A stretch of 64,000 bases of DNA from Linyphia triangularis (Eukaryota > Arthropoda > Arachnida > Araneae > Linyphiidae), in NCBI GenBank assembly GCA_963978545.1, contig OZ021723.1:44283069-44347068 (forward strand). The letters run 5' to 3'. A model generated the notes under the pieces. That model ran no database searches, was not told the origin of the DNA, and worked only from the letters and a program-made list of their open reading frames with translations. A program made the translations under genes and the position numbers. Positions 36,047-48,192 of this stretch are shown here, piece by piece (the first letter of the stretch is position 1; the number at the start of each line of letters is the position of its first letter).

Positions 36047-36412
36047 AAATTTAGCCAAACCATTATGATCATCACTAGGGAACTAATGGAGATCATTTTA
36101 AATTTTCTCTCTCAGAACTAAATGGAATCAATAAAAAACAATGGTGGATGGTTACAGAAGGTAAATGATGCAAATATTTTACTATTCCCTTACTTATTTT
36201 TACTTCGTTTTAGAAGAAATCTGTATTTAAAAAAAATTTAGCCAAACCATTATGATCATCACTAGGGAACAAATGGAGATCATTTTAAATTTTCTCTCTC
36301 AGAACTAAATGGAATCAATAAAAAACAATGGTGGATGGGTACAGAAGGTAAATGATGTAAATATTTTACTCTATCCTTACTTATTTTAACTTCGTTTTAG
36401 AAGAAATCTGTA
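36047..36412. repeat. Recent 187-bp tandem duplication
   Basis: The unit starting TTTAGCCAAACCATTATGAT at 36051 restarts at 36238. The two units differ at only a few positions (for example GGGAACTAATGG against GGGAACAAATGG), so the duplication is recent. Confidence 0.92.
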
Positions 36413-37739
36413 TCGAAGGTAAATACCACACCTCCATCAATCCCTCCTTAATGTCTTCGATCGACAACAGGTAATCCCAGGCCGATTCCGATACTTACAC
36501 GAAATACCCCATTCCGCCCGAAATCCTGGTTTTTATTGCGCTCCGGGGGAATGGTTTTTCTTGGCTAACTGTCGTCCATCACACGCGAGATGGCTTGTAA
36601 AGAATTCTTACAGTTTAGTTTATTTCTGTTTCCTACATTTAGTATCCTTTCGGGAAATGGTTATTTTTAGGGTAAAAGAGGATGGAGGTATGGGTTTCCT
36701 TTCTTTTATTTTTTTTTATTTTTATGGAACCGATAAACCTAATGATAAGGATTCTCGATGCCCAAGAAAAAGTGATTATTTAAAAGGTTTATTCCGCTTT
36801 GCTTATCAAGAAAGAGGATTTTGGGAAGTTATCTCTGGAAGTGTTTCTCACTCTATGAGCATAGTTTGATTGTATTTAGTTTTTGTGTGTTTCTACCGTA
36901 TCTCAGAAAGTGCATGATCGGTTGCATTTTCATTTGTTTTTTTGTTGGAGAAAATTGTTCCGAGATAGTTATCGTGGGAGAAACAAATAACTTCGGTAAG
37001 ATGCAACAAATTTACGTTTCACTTTAGGTATGTGACTCTAACCTTCATTCACGTTAAGTTTATTAATATTACACTGTTTCATAATTCAAAAGCTTATAAA
37101 ATGTAAATATCATTTAAGTTGTAACTATAACATTTAATATTCATTAGTATTATTTGTGTTATAAAACATTCGATGTTGAAAAGGTATGAAATCTTAGAAA
37201 ACAGCTACTAAAAATTATTAAATAATTTTAAGTGTTTTCACAATAAAAGTGAAGTTGCGAGTTTATAATTGTCAAATTATCATTGAAAAATTTAATTAAA
37301 GTTAGTTAGATTTTGCATTGGTATATATATATATATATTAATAAGAAGTTGGCTTTTCTATATATCGGTTTACTTTAAAGAAAGCTTATACATTTATTAA
37401 ACTATATTTGGATTTGAATTATTTAATTTTTTTATCATTATAATTATGTAAAGCAAATATTTGATTTAATAAAGTTCAATTCATTAATGCGACAAAAATT
37501 CAACAACCTAAGTTATGACAAGAATTTGTTATTTGCTGAAATTTTTTATAATTAGTTTAAGTATTGGTGAAAAAGTTAATTTCACAATATTTAAAATCCA
37601 ATTGAATATATACACCCTACGACATCTGTTCAAACAACGAAGTTCATCAATACAACGAAATAACTTTCAAAGACTTAAACTTTGCAAATATTTGAATATA
37701 ATATTCAGAACTTTGGATTTAATGTCAAAAATTTCAAAT
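36413..37739. other. Intergenic, nothing recognised
   Basis: A GC-richer stretch at about 36420-36600 precedes an open frame at 36561-36869 without recognisable motifs. A short (TA)n tract lies near 37322-37339. Confidence 0.35.
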
Positions 37740-37912
37740 GTTTGTTCGCTCAACGACTTAATTTTTGTACGATAACGGCTAATAAGGCCGGGACCTACAG
37801 CTTTACGTGGATTCCAAACCACAACGAACCTCCATGTCTAACCCAGGAATCGAACCAGGCACCTTTGGATGCGAGGCCAGAGAACTAACCCCACAGCCAT
37901 CAGGTTGGCAAT
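37740..37912 (-). repeat. tRNA-derived SINE (family 1)
   Basis: Reverse copy with body GTTCGCTCAACGACTTAATT and GTGGATTCCAAACCACAACG. The head on the plus strand reads CCCACAGCCATCAGGTTGGC. Confidence 0.85.
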
Positions 37913-40504
37913 TTGGAATGTCAATATGTACGGATTTTAAATTTCATTGATAGAAGAGTTCATGTCAACAGAGATATTTAAATTGCTATTATATCAATTA
38001 TATATCAATACTGCCTATTATATCAATAAGCTATTCATTTAATTTCATAAAATTTATAAAATTGAAAGACACAAAATAAAATTGAGATAAGGGCTCTATC
38101 TACTTCCATTTTGGTGGATTATATATTTTTTCCCTTTTTGTGCTTCACTAAATATAAATGTAATATTTTCTGATTTAAATGCCAGCACAAATATGAATCG
38201 AAAACGTATTATTATCTATTCATAATGTAAATAAAATAGATTATGTACTTGAAAGTACTTTACTGCTTATAAAAGAGATTTCTAAAGTTTTCTAGAAATT
38301 ATTCATCATTATCTATTTATGTGTCGAAAAATAGACATCACACTTTAAATGTGTCCGGTGAAGTGTGAAATTGTACTGAAAGAAGTATTTTGTAAAATAA
38401 AAATTAAAATAGCTTTACGTAAATAGGTTTGACTTTTTCCTTTATTGCTAGAGCAGTTTTTGTTCTTTATTTTGGGAACGTAAATAGAAAAGAAACCAGA
38501 TTGTATTGATTTTGCAATTACCTCAAATTCTTTGAGATAAACTTGGAATCAAAGCCATAACAAAACTAATGAAAAGGAAATAACGGTTGTCAAACTAGAA
38601 AGAGAAATAGAACTATGTTTATGGAGGAAATATAGGAAAGATTGCGTGATATTGAAATGGATAACTATTTGTTATCATTAATTAATAAATGTAGTTCCTA
38701 CTTTTCAAAATATTTTGATACTTAAAACAGCTTGAAAATTTTTGGTAGTTATGGAATTCAATATCATTTATCAATATTGGTGATATGCTTTCGAGACGTC
38801 TTATAGTCAGTGATAGAGGTGCATAAAAAAAGTGGGGGGGATGGCCAAAAGTTATTGACAAGTGCAATCTTCCCACAAACGTTAAATTTTATAATTTTGT
38901 ATCATAAAAACATTAACTAGTAAAGAAATAACTTATACTTCTTACCACTAACAACGGAAGGGGTCGAAAATGTATCGTTATTTTAATGAATATTCTGCTA
39001 CTTAGTTTTTTTACTTGAAAGTAAGAGATAAAGTGACGTAATAATTCAACATTATAAACAAAACTGTTTAGTTAGATTCCATTAGTGCTTCTAAATGTGC
39101 ATGCATTCATGAAATTAAATTAATAGAGAGTTCTAGAACATTTGAAAATAGATTCTCTTTATACGAAACAAGAATAGAAATTTAACTTAAAAGAATGTAC
39201 TTTCAAAGTTAAAAGTCGGCTAAGTGTAACAGTAATTATTCATAACAATACTTATACATCTTTATACAAAGTAGTATTATACATTTTTACAATAGTATGA
39301 TATAGGATATCATAAACAGTTTTTTTTTTTACATTTGAAAACTTTAAATCACTTTTTCTCAGTGTCACTACATTTAAAGGTTAATGTTATTTTTCCTTTA
39401 GTAGTTTTTAGACAATTGAGTGTTTTTAAAAGTTGAGGGGGGAGGGGGATTTCAAAGGTTTTAGAAGTTAGCGGGGGGGGGGGGAGGACACATAGATATT
39501 TTCTTGAAAAGTGAGGGGACTCGTCACTCCGCGTCTACCCACACTTCTAACACTGCTTATAGTACAGCATAAATAGGTAACTTAATACAAAAATAAAATC
39601 AATTTCACTGTATTATTAAATTTTAATAAACTTATAAATATGATTGGAATCAAGTAAAAATATGCAAGTAAATTCTAAATTATACAATTACGTCCATAAT
39701 ATAACGATATCATTTCCTGTTATTGCATTAGGAAAATACATACGCATATTCGTAATAATGTAAACACTGAGTAGTTAACGTCACAACTACTAGGTGTCAG
39801 CTGGGACTGGAAACTTTTGACAACCACCAAGGTGTCGTCCTAATTACTCAAATTTTGTGCTTGTGTTATTATAACTGTTTACTTTATTAAGTATTCCATT
39901 GCAATCGTGTATTTGCCAGTTTTACTAGTTTTCATTTTACTTCAAAACATAGTTTATTTTTTCAAATTGATACACTCTTCCTCTTTAAAGTCTATCTATT
40001 CGGTAATAGTTAAAAAAATTGATCACAAAGGAAAAAAGTTAGACCATGTTAGATTAATTAAAAAACTTAAAAAATAAATTAAAAAGAAAAAGAGTGATAT
40101 AATTATAAATGTTAAAGTTAATGGATAATAAAGCTGCCATTTTTAATTTCTTTTTGTACAATTGTGTTTCTAATATATCGTGTGAGGTTAAATAAAACAT
40201 TCATTTTGTGTATTTTTGATAAAAAAATATTTGTTAAACGTACTTGGTGTGAGGAATGAAATACCCAGGTGATTAAACATCCCATGTAATACTTGACTTT
40301 TTTCAATGAAACATTTTATTTCATTAAACAAAATTTTCCTGTTCTCAGACATAACCTTGTTTTATAAGTATGTTATTCCTGAATAAATAAGAGTCTAGGG
40401 TGTTTCAGCATTTAACTACTAAGAAAACTGCCTTAGCAATTCCATTGCTTTAAATTCATTTATTCATAAATAATAAAATACACTTAAGTAAAGGACTAAG
40501 AATG

Positions 40505-40542
<38 letters not shown>

Positions 40543-41695
40543 TAAGATTGCAAAATCATAAGCATTTTTTTTTTTTTGAAATAGAATCTTGAATAATCAT
40601 GATAAAAATTATAAAAGTAAATTAAATTAAGCAGACCTTTCAGAATCCATTGAACGAATAGTGGAGGACATTTTAAAAATGCACGACGATATGAAATTGA
40701 ATAAGACCATCAAGTTAATTAATTTGAAGTTAAAGTTTATTAAGAAATATTAAGAGTTTTAGAAGTTAATGGTACTTTAAATACATTACGTCTGATGATT
40801 TGTAAGATTGGACTTAAATGTCAAATATAAATTAAAAAAAAAAAGCAAATGGAATTTAAATATTCTAGTGACTAAATAATTTAACTATCTGCAGAAAATA
40901 AATTTAATAAAAAGTTTAATTTGGAAATATTGAAAGCTTTTATTTGGCAATTCCATTTTTAAAAGATTGAATTAGTATAAATAAACAATATTGAATGCCA
41001 AAAAGTTGAAACTTTTAATATTTGTTTGTGCAATACAATAGACGGAGAGATGATTTCAGTTGAAAAATGATAAAAAGTAGCGTATATGACAGCTTAAATT
41101 GATGATCCTGCTTTAGAAGTATATTTCTTGTAAGATTTTTTGAGCCGAAATTGAAATTTGAAAGTTTTGATTTCTACTAAACAAATTAGATTACTCCTGC
41201 AACGCAAATATACAATAAGTTAAATTTGGCTTTCTAAAATGTGATTTAAATTGATTGATTATATACAAGCATGAAAATATATGCGTAGGAATAAAAATTT
41301 ACATTGATTTGATTTAGTCTATCAGTTATTACTGAAGTAAAAACATATTTTTTCAACAGGTTTTACATATATCGTACAATATACAGAAATTTATCAGGAT
41401 TCATGGGTCAGGGATTGAAGAAATAATCTTATTTTATTCATAAGAAAACAGTAAGAGAAACTTTCAAAGTTTTGAACACCAGAAAAAACTTTAAGATATT
41501 TAAGTATTTCATAAACTGAGAATACAGAAATATAAAATATTAATTTTTTCAGAACATTTCAAAAAAGCAAATATATAGGATTATATAATAATTATTTTCT
41601 ATTTCACTATTCAAACAAAAACTAATTAAAAAAGAGTCTGTGATTATTTAAAGGATTTCAAATTATTAATTATTTTTGCAATTACATAGCTTTTT
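37913..41695. other. AT-rich intergenic, nothing recognised
   Basis: About 3.8 kb without a recognised gene. It contains G-rich runs at 38833-38842 and about 39435-39495 and a run of about 32 A at 40509-40540. A stretch ending at about 39540 (GTGACGGAG-like) hints at another decayed hAT end, but no partner end was found. Confidence 0.45.
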
Positions 41696-41770
41696 GAGGT
41701 TGGTGGTTGGTTTGTACGGTATGCTCAACGACTTATTTTTATGCACAATGATGGGTAATCAGGGCTGGAC
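41696..41770 (-). repeat. SINE family 1, 3' part (split copy)
   Basis: The body GGTTTGTACGG...GCTCAACGACTTATTTTTA runs up to the octamer GGCTGGAC at 41763-41770. The rest of the same SINE resumes at 43040 after an hAT insertion. Confidence 0.85.
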
Positions 41771-43031
41771 TAAAGATACTATAATAACCCTTCGGGTTAA
41801 AGATGGCAAGTTTCCATAGAGATAATGTAAAATAGTTGAGAGCACATGACGTCATTGCAGGGTTTCTACATTGGCAAGCTTATCGCTCTTTTTGGTTTCA
41901 CTTGGCGATAAAATTTTATGGTTTCCCAGAAATCTTTTATCCAAAAAAAGAACAAATCTGTTTTGCTCATTAAACTTTTACTTGACATATTTACACATTC
42001 AACCAAATTTACGTTAATTATATTTTTAGCTAAGATAATTGAATACTTTTTTAAACAATATTAATGTTATATTGAACCACTACAGCAAGTTCCGTCCTGT
42101 AATGCAATACGAATCCTAATATTAGATTTGGGGTTTTTACAGCATATTCCAATATTGGTGAACTTTTAGTAAGTTTTCGTAATAAATATGATATGAACAT
42201 CAAGAATTAACAAAATTATTGAAACACATTCTAGAAGAAAATGATTTCGATAAAGTTTCCATGCATTCTTCGAAGCAGTACATTAGGAAACTAAAAAATA
42301 TCTAGTTATTGAGTGCAAGAATTTAAAAATGACTTGCAACTACAAAAACCAATATCATTTAGCATGTACTAGTTTAGAAGAATTTACTAACAGTTGACAA
42401 TAATCATTTAGCTTTATTAATTCATAAAATAAAAAACCGCAATGGTAATTGAGATTGAAGGCAAATTTCAAAAAATCACAATAAACACATAATAATTGCT
42501 TGCATTTATGCAACTAACAAATGATAAACATTCTTTCAAGCGATGTCAAAGTAATACAAAAAGAAAAGTTAATGAAAAAAACAACTATATTTAACATAAA
42601 AACTAGCCTGCTGAATGAGACGAAAAAATAAAAACAAACGATTAAGAACACTAACCATCAAGTTTCATCACAACCATCAACACTGCAAAAAATGTCCTGT
42701 TAAAATTCTCTTGCGAAAATTCTATAATCTTCAGAATATTACCGAAATTTATTGTGCACAAAAGCGAACAATTTGAACAAACTTGAATAAATAATATGTT
42801 ACTTTGCAAAGTAGAATCCTCCATTTTTGTTCTGCTATTTAAATCTCCCACGAATTCGACGAAATAAATCTGATGTTCTTATTTGTTTGTTTAAAAAAGA
42901 ACGATCGCCAAAGTAAGAACAAAGCTCTGAGCATGTCTGGAAATCGGAGCAATTTGGCGAAAATTTTGTGCTCTCAACTCTGAAAATCCGCGAGATGGCA
43001 GCACTTACGTATCGGCGAAGCTTGCCTTCTT
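41771..43031. mobile_element. hAT-like element inserted in a SINE (1.26 kb)
   Basis: The octamer GGCTGGAC is present at 41763-41770 and 43032-43039 and occurs once in the uninterrupted SINE order, so it is a target duplication. Subterminal inverted repeats are visible: AAAGATGGCAAGTTTC near the left end against AAGAAGGCAAGCTTCG at the right end, and TTGAGAGCACA in both halves. The extreme left end has about 30 extra bases including a small AACCC-TTC-GGGTT hairpin, so the true terminus there is uncertain. No transposase. It contains one more CRE octamer TGACGTCA at 41847-41854. Confidence 0.7.
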
Positions 43032-43039
43032 GGCTGGAC

Positions 43040-43145
43040 ATACAGTTCTGTTACAAAACGAACATCCATGACTATCCCGGAATTCAAATTTGGCATCTTT
43101 GGCATCCGAGGACAGAGCTTTAACTACACAGACATTAGTTGGAAG
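43040..43145 (-). repeat. SINE family 1, 5' (tRNA) part (split copy)
   Basis: Continues the SINE interrupted at 41770: AAAACGAACATCCATGACTA, the decayed B box, then ACTACACAGACATTAGTTGG on the plus strand as the head. Confidence 0.8.
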
Positions 43146-43940
43146 GCATTAGTTTATTGAGAGTTTATTTGTTAAGTATATACATATTTCATTTTAAAAC
43201 ACTTTAGCAAAGTTATAACTTAGAAACTGAGGCATTGTTAAGAAGATCCTGCTAAAATCTCATTACCGTAATATTACTAGGGGAGACTTGTGTATATAGG
43301 GCCACCCTACTTTTATTGAATAATGTTTAGTTTTAAGTTTTTTTTACTCACTTGGGTAAGTGCAACACCCACTTGCTCTTTTGGTAGCCATTTTGAAATC
43401 TTAGAGGAGAAAGCCGTGGCAAGTTATTAGTGACAAACTTTTTTATATGGTCTGCAGTAACATTTTGCAGTTTATATATTTTATTGTTTTACAAAGTTAA
43501 ATAAAATACTTTTCTTTGAATTCTAGTAAATAATTTTGTTTGTAAATGAAGTAATAAATGAAATGTTTCAATAAAACCTTTCTCTATGGGCATTTTTAGT
43601 AGAAGACATTTTATATGAAATTACCAATTCGTATACCAAGGGCCACATAGAGGTCCATGGCCCTAGGCACAACTGCAGTCATATCTTTTTTGTTTTTATT
43701 TTATTGAAAAAAGTTTTATAAATAAATGGAGTAAAATGGCCTTAATTATCAGAAACATTTTGATTCAGTAAAATTTTTTTATTGGTTGTTATTTAAATGA
43801 GAAGGTTATATATTTTGCTCTGGAACTTTCAATGTTCTTGACTTGTAAAAATTATGTTTGCTATTATTATTATTATTATTATTCAAGATTATTAATTTGT
43901 TTATATAAACATGAGAATTTATTAAAAAAATCCCAAAAAA
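43146..43940. other. Intergenic, nothing recognised
   Basis: At 43278-43310 there is a phrase GGGGAGACTTGTGTATATAG and at about 43640-43672 a related GGCCACATAGAGG / GGCCCTAGG block. This could be a decayed element, but terminal repeats are not convincing. A short ATT microsatellite lies near 43862-43884. Confidence 0.35.
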
Positions 43941-43947
43941 CCCTGTA

Positions 43948-44003
43948 ATATTTCTTAAAGAGTCAAATACACAGAGGGGTGTTTGGACTCTTTAAGAAAT
44001 ACT
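43948..44003. repeat. Imperfect 23-bp hairpin
   Basis: Left arm 43948-43970 contains ATTTCTTAAAGAGTCAAA, and the right arm 43981-44003 is its reverse complement with two or three mismatches. The loop is about 10 bases. Function unknown. Confidence 0.75.
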
Positions 44004-44147
44004 ACAATACAGTATGCAGTAATTGTATGCTGACAAACCCTGGAAAACCAATCCCCATATACGACATTGCGGAGAGAATGTTGAGAAATCCTATTCATTA
44101 GCCTTTACTCCTCTAAACATTCTAACGGGCTTTCGTGTACCTGGTGT

Positions 44148-45955
44148 TAGGCTTGGGCGATGTTAACATTTCTGCATCGCGATATATCGGGAAGCAAAAA
44201 TCACGATGTCACGATATATCGCGATGTTAACTATATATATTGTAAAATTTTATTAAATTCATGTATGGAAGGTTATTTTAAATAACATGAGCAGTGACAA
44301 AATTATTTTCAGGGGGATACACAAAGCACCCGAGGAGTATAAGCCGGTAATTTTTTATTTTGGTTTAATCTGGATTTTTCAATTTCTCTATCTTAAGGAA
44401 ATTTTACTTCGTTAGTATCCAGCAGAGGGGAGATGGGGGGGGGGGGCAAGTGCACCTCCTTTCACCCTCCTGGGGGAGCCCATGTGTGTAATTGCCCTAT
44501 CACCTGTCTTCAACTAATAAACAGTCAAACTCCGTTAATGCGAAATTGCTTAACATGAAATCCCGCTTAACACGAAGTTAAAGCAAGTCTCTGTAGTTAA
44601 AACATAACATTAATTTATTCACTTAACACGAAATTCGGTTAAAGCGAACAATTTCAGTGGCCCCATTGATTTCACGTTAACGGGGTTTGACTGTAGCATA
44701 TCACCTAAGTTGAATTTGGATTTGAACCGGACGTATCAAGGACAGCAGTGTAATGTAGTCAAATGGAGTCCTTAAGCAAATCATTTTTCGATCCAAAAAA
44801 CTTTTATGCTTAGCAATTAAAAAACATAAAAAAAAAAAAAAAAATTAAATTTTGGATTGAGTAATTAATCTCATGGAAATAAATAAACTTTATTCAAACT
44901 GTACTAACTATAAAAATTTATAAAGCATTTATTTACTTACCATTCAGAAGAGAACATCTTTCAACTTAAATGGAAAAAAATCGTTTATATGTAATCGTTT
45001 ATACGAACTAGAGAAACAACTGTCCATGTGCTAGTTCATATTGATTTTGGCAGATATAACAAACAGCTCATAGTAATATATAACCAGATTAACTTAACTG
45101 GGTAAAAACTAGACATAAATTACCGCAGCCGAATGGTGCAATCTCCTTGCGTTAATAAATAAAGCAAAATAAAATAATAGCAAGATAAAAAAAATCTCGA
45201 AGTTAATATAAAAGATTGCAAAATACAAAAGTGTAATATTTTATTTCTTCCAAGTTAGAGAAATAATAAAGGGGAAAAAAAATCAAAAATGAAACACAAA
45301 AAGTGTAGGAAATGCTCAATTGAATTCCGAAAATAGACATCAAGGTCTTATATCTGATGACTATTAAATAAAAATCAAAACGTTTTCGAAGTGTTGAGAG
45401 AACAACATAAATAATGTTCAAACAATAAATCGAATACTTGTTTTATGGAATCTCCAATATTACTAGACTGCTGGCGTCACCTCGCAATTTCAATACTCAT
45501 CCCACATGCGTAAGTAGATACAATTAACACGATACGGTTTTTTCTGATGAAATATCGGGCATCCGCAAAAGCAAATGGAAATCGTCTCAAACGGCCCGAT
45601 GTCCACGGTATCACTATATTTCTATACAATATTGGGAACATCTCTCATATGCAAGGCAGGGTGGATACGATTAGCACGATGTGAGCTTGCCGATGAAGTA
45701 CCGCGCAAAAGCAAATGGAACTAGTTTCAAACGGCGCGGCGCGGTGTCAACGGTTTCAATACGTTTCTATAGTGCTTTAGAAACACCGGGCATGAATCGT
45801 TGCCACTGTTCTTCGTCCTTGAAGTGCTAGGCAAGTATCGTTCTCTCGTCAAAAGAGATCGCGATGTATCGGTTTGGAGAAAATAGTGACACCGGTTTGA
45901 CGATGTTGATTTCATACCGGTTTTTTCCGATATATCGATACATCGCCCAAGCCTA
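44148..45955. mobile_element. Non-autonomous hAT element (1.8 kb)
   Basis: Sixteen terminal bases TAGGCTTGGGCGATGT are perfect inverted repeats. The octamer CCTGGTGT is duplicated exactly at 44140-44147 and 45956-45963. GC-rich CGATATATCG motifs lie inside both ends. No transposase ORF. The right third contains a diverged internal tandem repeat with a period of about 150 bp (landmark GCAAAAGCAAATGGAA near 45565 and 45715). A pogo-like MITE is nested inside. Confidence 0.9.
44522..44693. mobile_element. Nested pogo/Tc-like MITE
   Basis: The ends CAGTCAAACTCCGTTAA and, reverse-complemented, CAGTCAAACCCCGTTAA are near-perfect inverted repeats. TA follows on the right; on the left the expected TA reads AA. 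The body has repeated TTAACACGAA phrases. It is 172 bp and non-coding, and it sits within the hAT element at 44148-45955, so it inserted later or was carried along. Confidence 0.75.
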
Positions 45956-45963
45956 CCTGGTGT

Positions 45964-46924
45964 ACGGTCAGTGAATTAAAACTTATTCATAATTTGTTAA
46001 TTGTTAAAATAATAATTTTACAGAGGAAGACAGGGTGTCAAGATTTATGAAACTGGGTGCTTTTGTATTAAACTCACTTTAACTGCAGCATTTTCAGAGT
46101 CTTCGACATAAAAATCCGTTTCATGTGATGATAAATTTTCTGAGTTTCGGACATCTAATTCCATTTCATATTCCATGCCTTAACAGGTACGGCATTTTCC
46201 AAAAGCGAAACTATGTACATCCAAAAAAGACGCCTGAAAACCAGGGAGATGTTGAATCTTGACAGACACTCCAGAAAAGAAAAAAAATTGAAGAAAACAT
46301 GCAATTAGAATTGAAAAAATAAAAATAAAACTCCCCTACTATTTATGATAGTCGAAGTGTAAAGGGGATAAAAGGAGGGGGACATTCTTTTTTGGCATTT
46401 ATTCAAGAAAAACCAGCGCTGCATTTGCTTTCCGAATGACTGGAAAACCAGAAAATGTCCACTAAGCAGACCGATAATTCACAAAACACTATCTGTGATC
46501 ACAGTTCGTGTCTAGTAAATTTTGAATCTTTTACATTAACTTATGTGTGTTTGCGGTGAGAAAAATCTTCAGAGGCTAGTTAACCAACTTGCCTTCATAC
46601 AATTGAGCTGAAATTAATAGATTGACTCTTTGTCGACGATAACACATTCTATTAAGTTTTGAGGCATTAAAATTAGTATGAAATCGATGATTTTCTTTGT
46701 AGTGATCAAACATTATGAAAACTTGATCCAAGCTCAAAAGTCACTGAAATAATTTGCAATTACACATAAAAGTTGTTAATGAATATAAAAAATTTATTGC
46801 AAAATCTTTGGTTTTATGTATTTTTTTTTTAATAAGAAGCTGTATAGAATATTTATGTAACATAACTATCCCTAGGCTGTCATGTTAGGCAATCATGTGA
46901 AGTTCGGCGTTTTCTTACACATTT
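45964..46924. other. Intergenic, nothing recognised
   Basis: No motif-bearing ORF, tandem repeat or element end found. Confidence 0.4.
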
Positions 46925-47635
46925 TCATGATGTGTTCCATTTGTTTTTACCCGTATCTTAATGTAGTGTAAAGAAAGTATTGTTTGCGGTCAACAATTTT
47001 TTTCGATTTTTTTTTTTTTTTGCATTTCTCCACGGTTTGGAACATTCTGACTTTAAAAAGTGGTATAGAAAAAATGTCTATCTGTTGTGTAGGTTAGTAG
47101 TGGCCATGGAACCTGTCATTAAGGTTTTCGTCAATATTGTGCATGCTAAAAAAAATGAAAAAAAACCCAAAAAAACCCACGCTTTTCAGTAATTTCTAAA
47201 ACACAGCTCTAACGATTTTGATCAGAATTTCTATTCTAATACCTCTTAAGGTATTCTAAACATCCCCACCTCCAAAATTTCCGTAAAAATGCCATAAAGG
47301 AGTAAAAATTTGAAAAATGAATGTCTTTTACACAGAGTTCTCTTCCCCTGAGCATTGCTCATCAACGATCATTTTTTCCTCTCCTCTGTTTCACTTACAA
47401 GAAAGGATAATGTAAGAATTATCGAAAAGTATATCGCAAAATTCACTTTTTTGGCGATTTTTTTTTTACCCATGTACGAATTACCACCAAAAATATCGCC
47501 AAACTGGTCATTTTTTCAAATAAATGAAAATATGGAAAAGTGTTATAACACTATTCCACGTCAAATTTAAATGTTGTAACCAGTATTATAATGTGATTGA
47601 AAGTTGCGCGATACTCCACACTCCTAGTTAATTCA
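46925..47635 (-). repeat. Dispersed repeat R1, inverted copy
   Basis: On the minus strand it begins GAGTGTGGAGTATCGCGCAA and follows the 33183-33890 copy through GAGAACTCTGTGTAAAAGAC and ATCAAAATCGTTAGAGC. The terminal hairpin of the other copies is decayed. Confidence 0.75.
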
Positions 47636-47829
47636 TATTTATTTGCCCTATGCTATTTGTATCTAGTGCATTCATCTTATAGTTAAAGGATTCCAACAGT
47701 TGAAGAGCTTAATGGATGAAGAAGCCAAGTAACATTTTTATAAAAATTGGATAGCCGGATGGAATATCATGTTCTGGTCTACTATAAAAGTAAGAAGTTC
47801 GATGACTGTGCTATCTTTTAAAACGTTTT

Positions 47830-48135
47830 ACAATAGAAGATGTTATTGACATGGTAATAAGGTAATTTTTAGTGGAAAAAATAATGTGTACGCTAATAAA
47901 ATGATTTTCAGTAGAAGATGTTTGCATGGTTATAAGGCGATTTTCAGTAGAAAAAGCTGTTATGTACTCGGTAATAAAGCATTATTCAATGGAAGACAAT
48001 GTTACCTATAATTCAATCAGACAATTTTCAGTAGAAGATTTTATCTACACAGTAATAAGGTGGATTTTAGTGGAAAAAGAAGTTATCTACAAGGTAATAA
48101 AGCGATTTTCAGTAGAAGATGTTATGCGCATGGCG
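47830..48135 (+). repeat. Degenerate minisatellite, about 42-bp unit
   Basis: Seven to eight units carry GGTAATAAG-GCGATTTTCAGTAGAAGATG variants with period 36-45 bp. From 47926 to 48192 the array happens to be open for 88 codons with a repeating VI-R-FSVE pattern. Unit lengths of 12, 14 and 15 codons and the lack of any flanking exon argue for a non-coding array. Confidence 0.8.
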
Positions 48136-48192
48136 TTTTGCTGTTGGAATAGCGGAAAGAAGTGTCAACTAGGGCATATGACAATCCCCTAA

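Noticed and set aside
38760..39540. Possible further hAT element suggested by G-rich blocks
   Set aside because: Left and right candidate ends are not inverted repeats of each other and no 8-bp duplication was found.
47926..48192. 88-codon repeat protein
   Set aside because: Unit lengths vary and the array extends upstream with broken frames; it is better described as a minisatellite.
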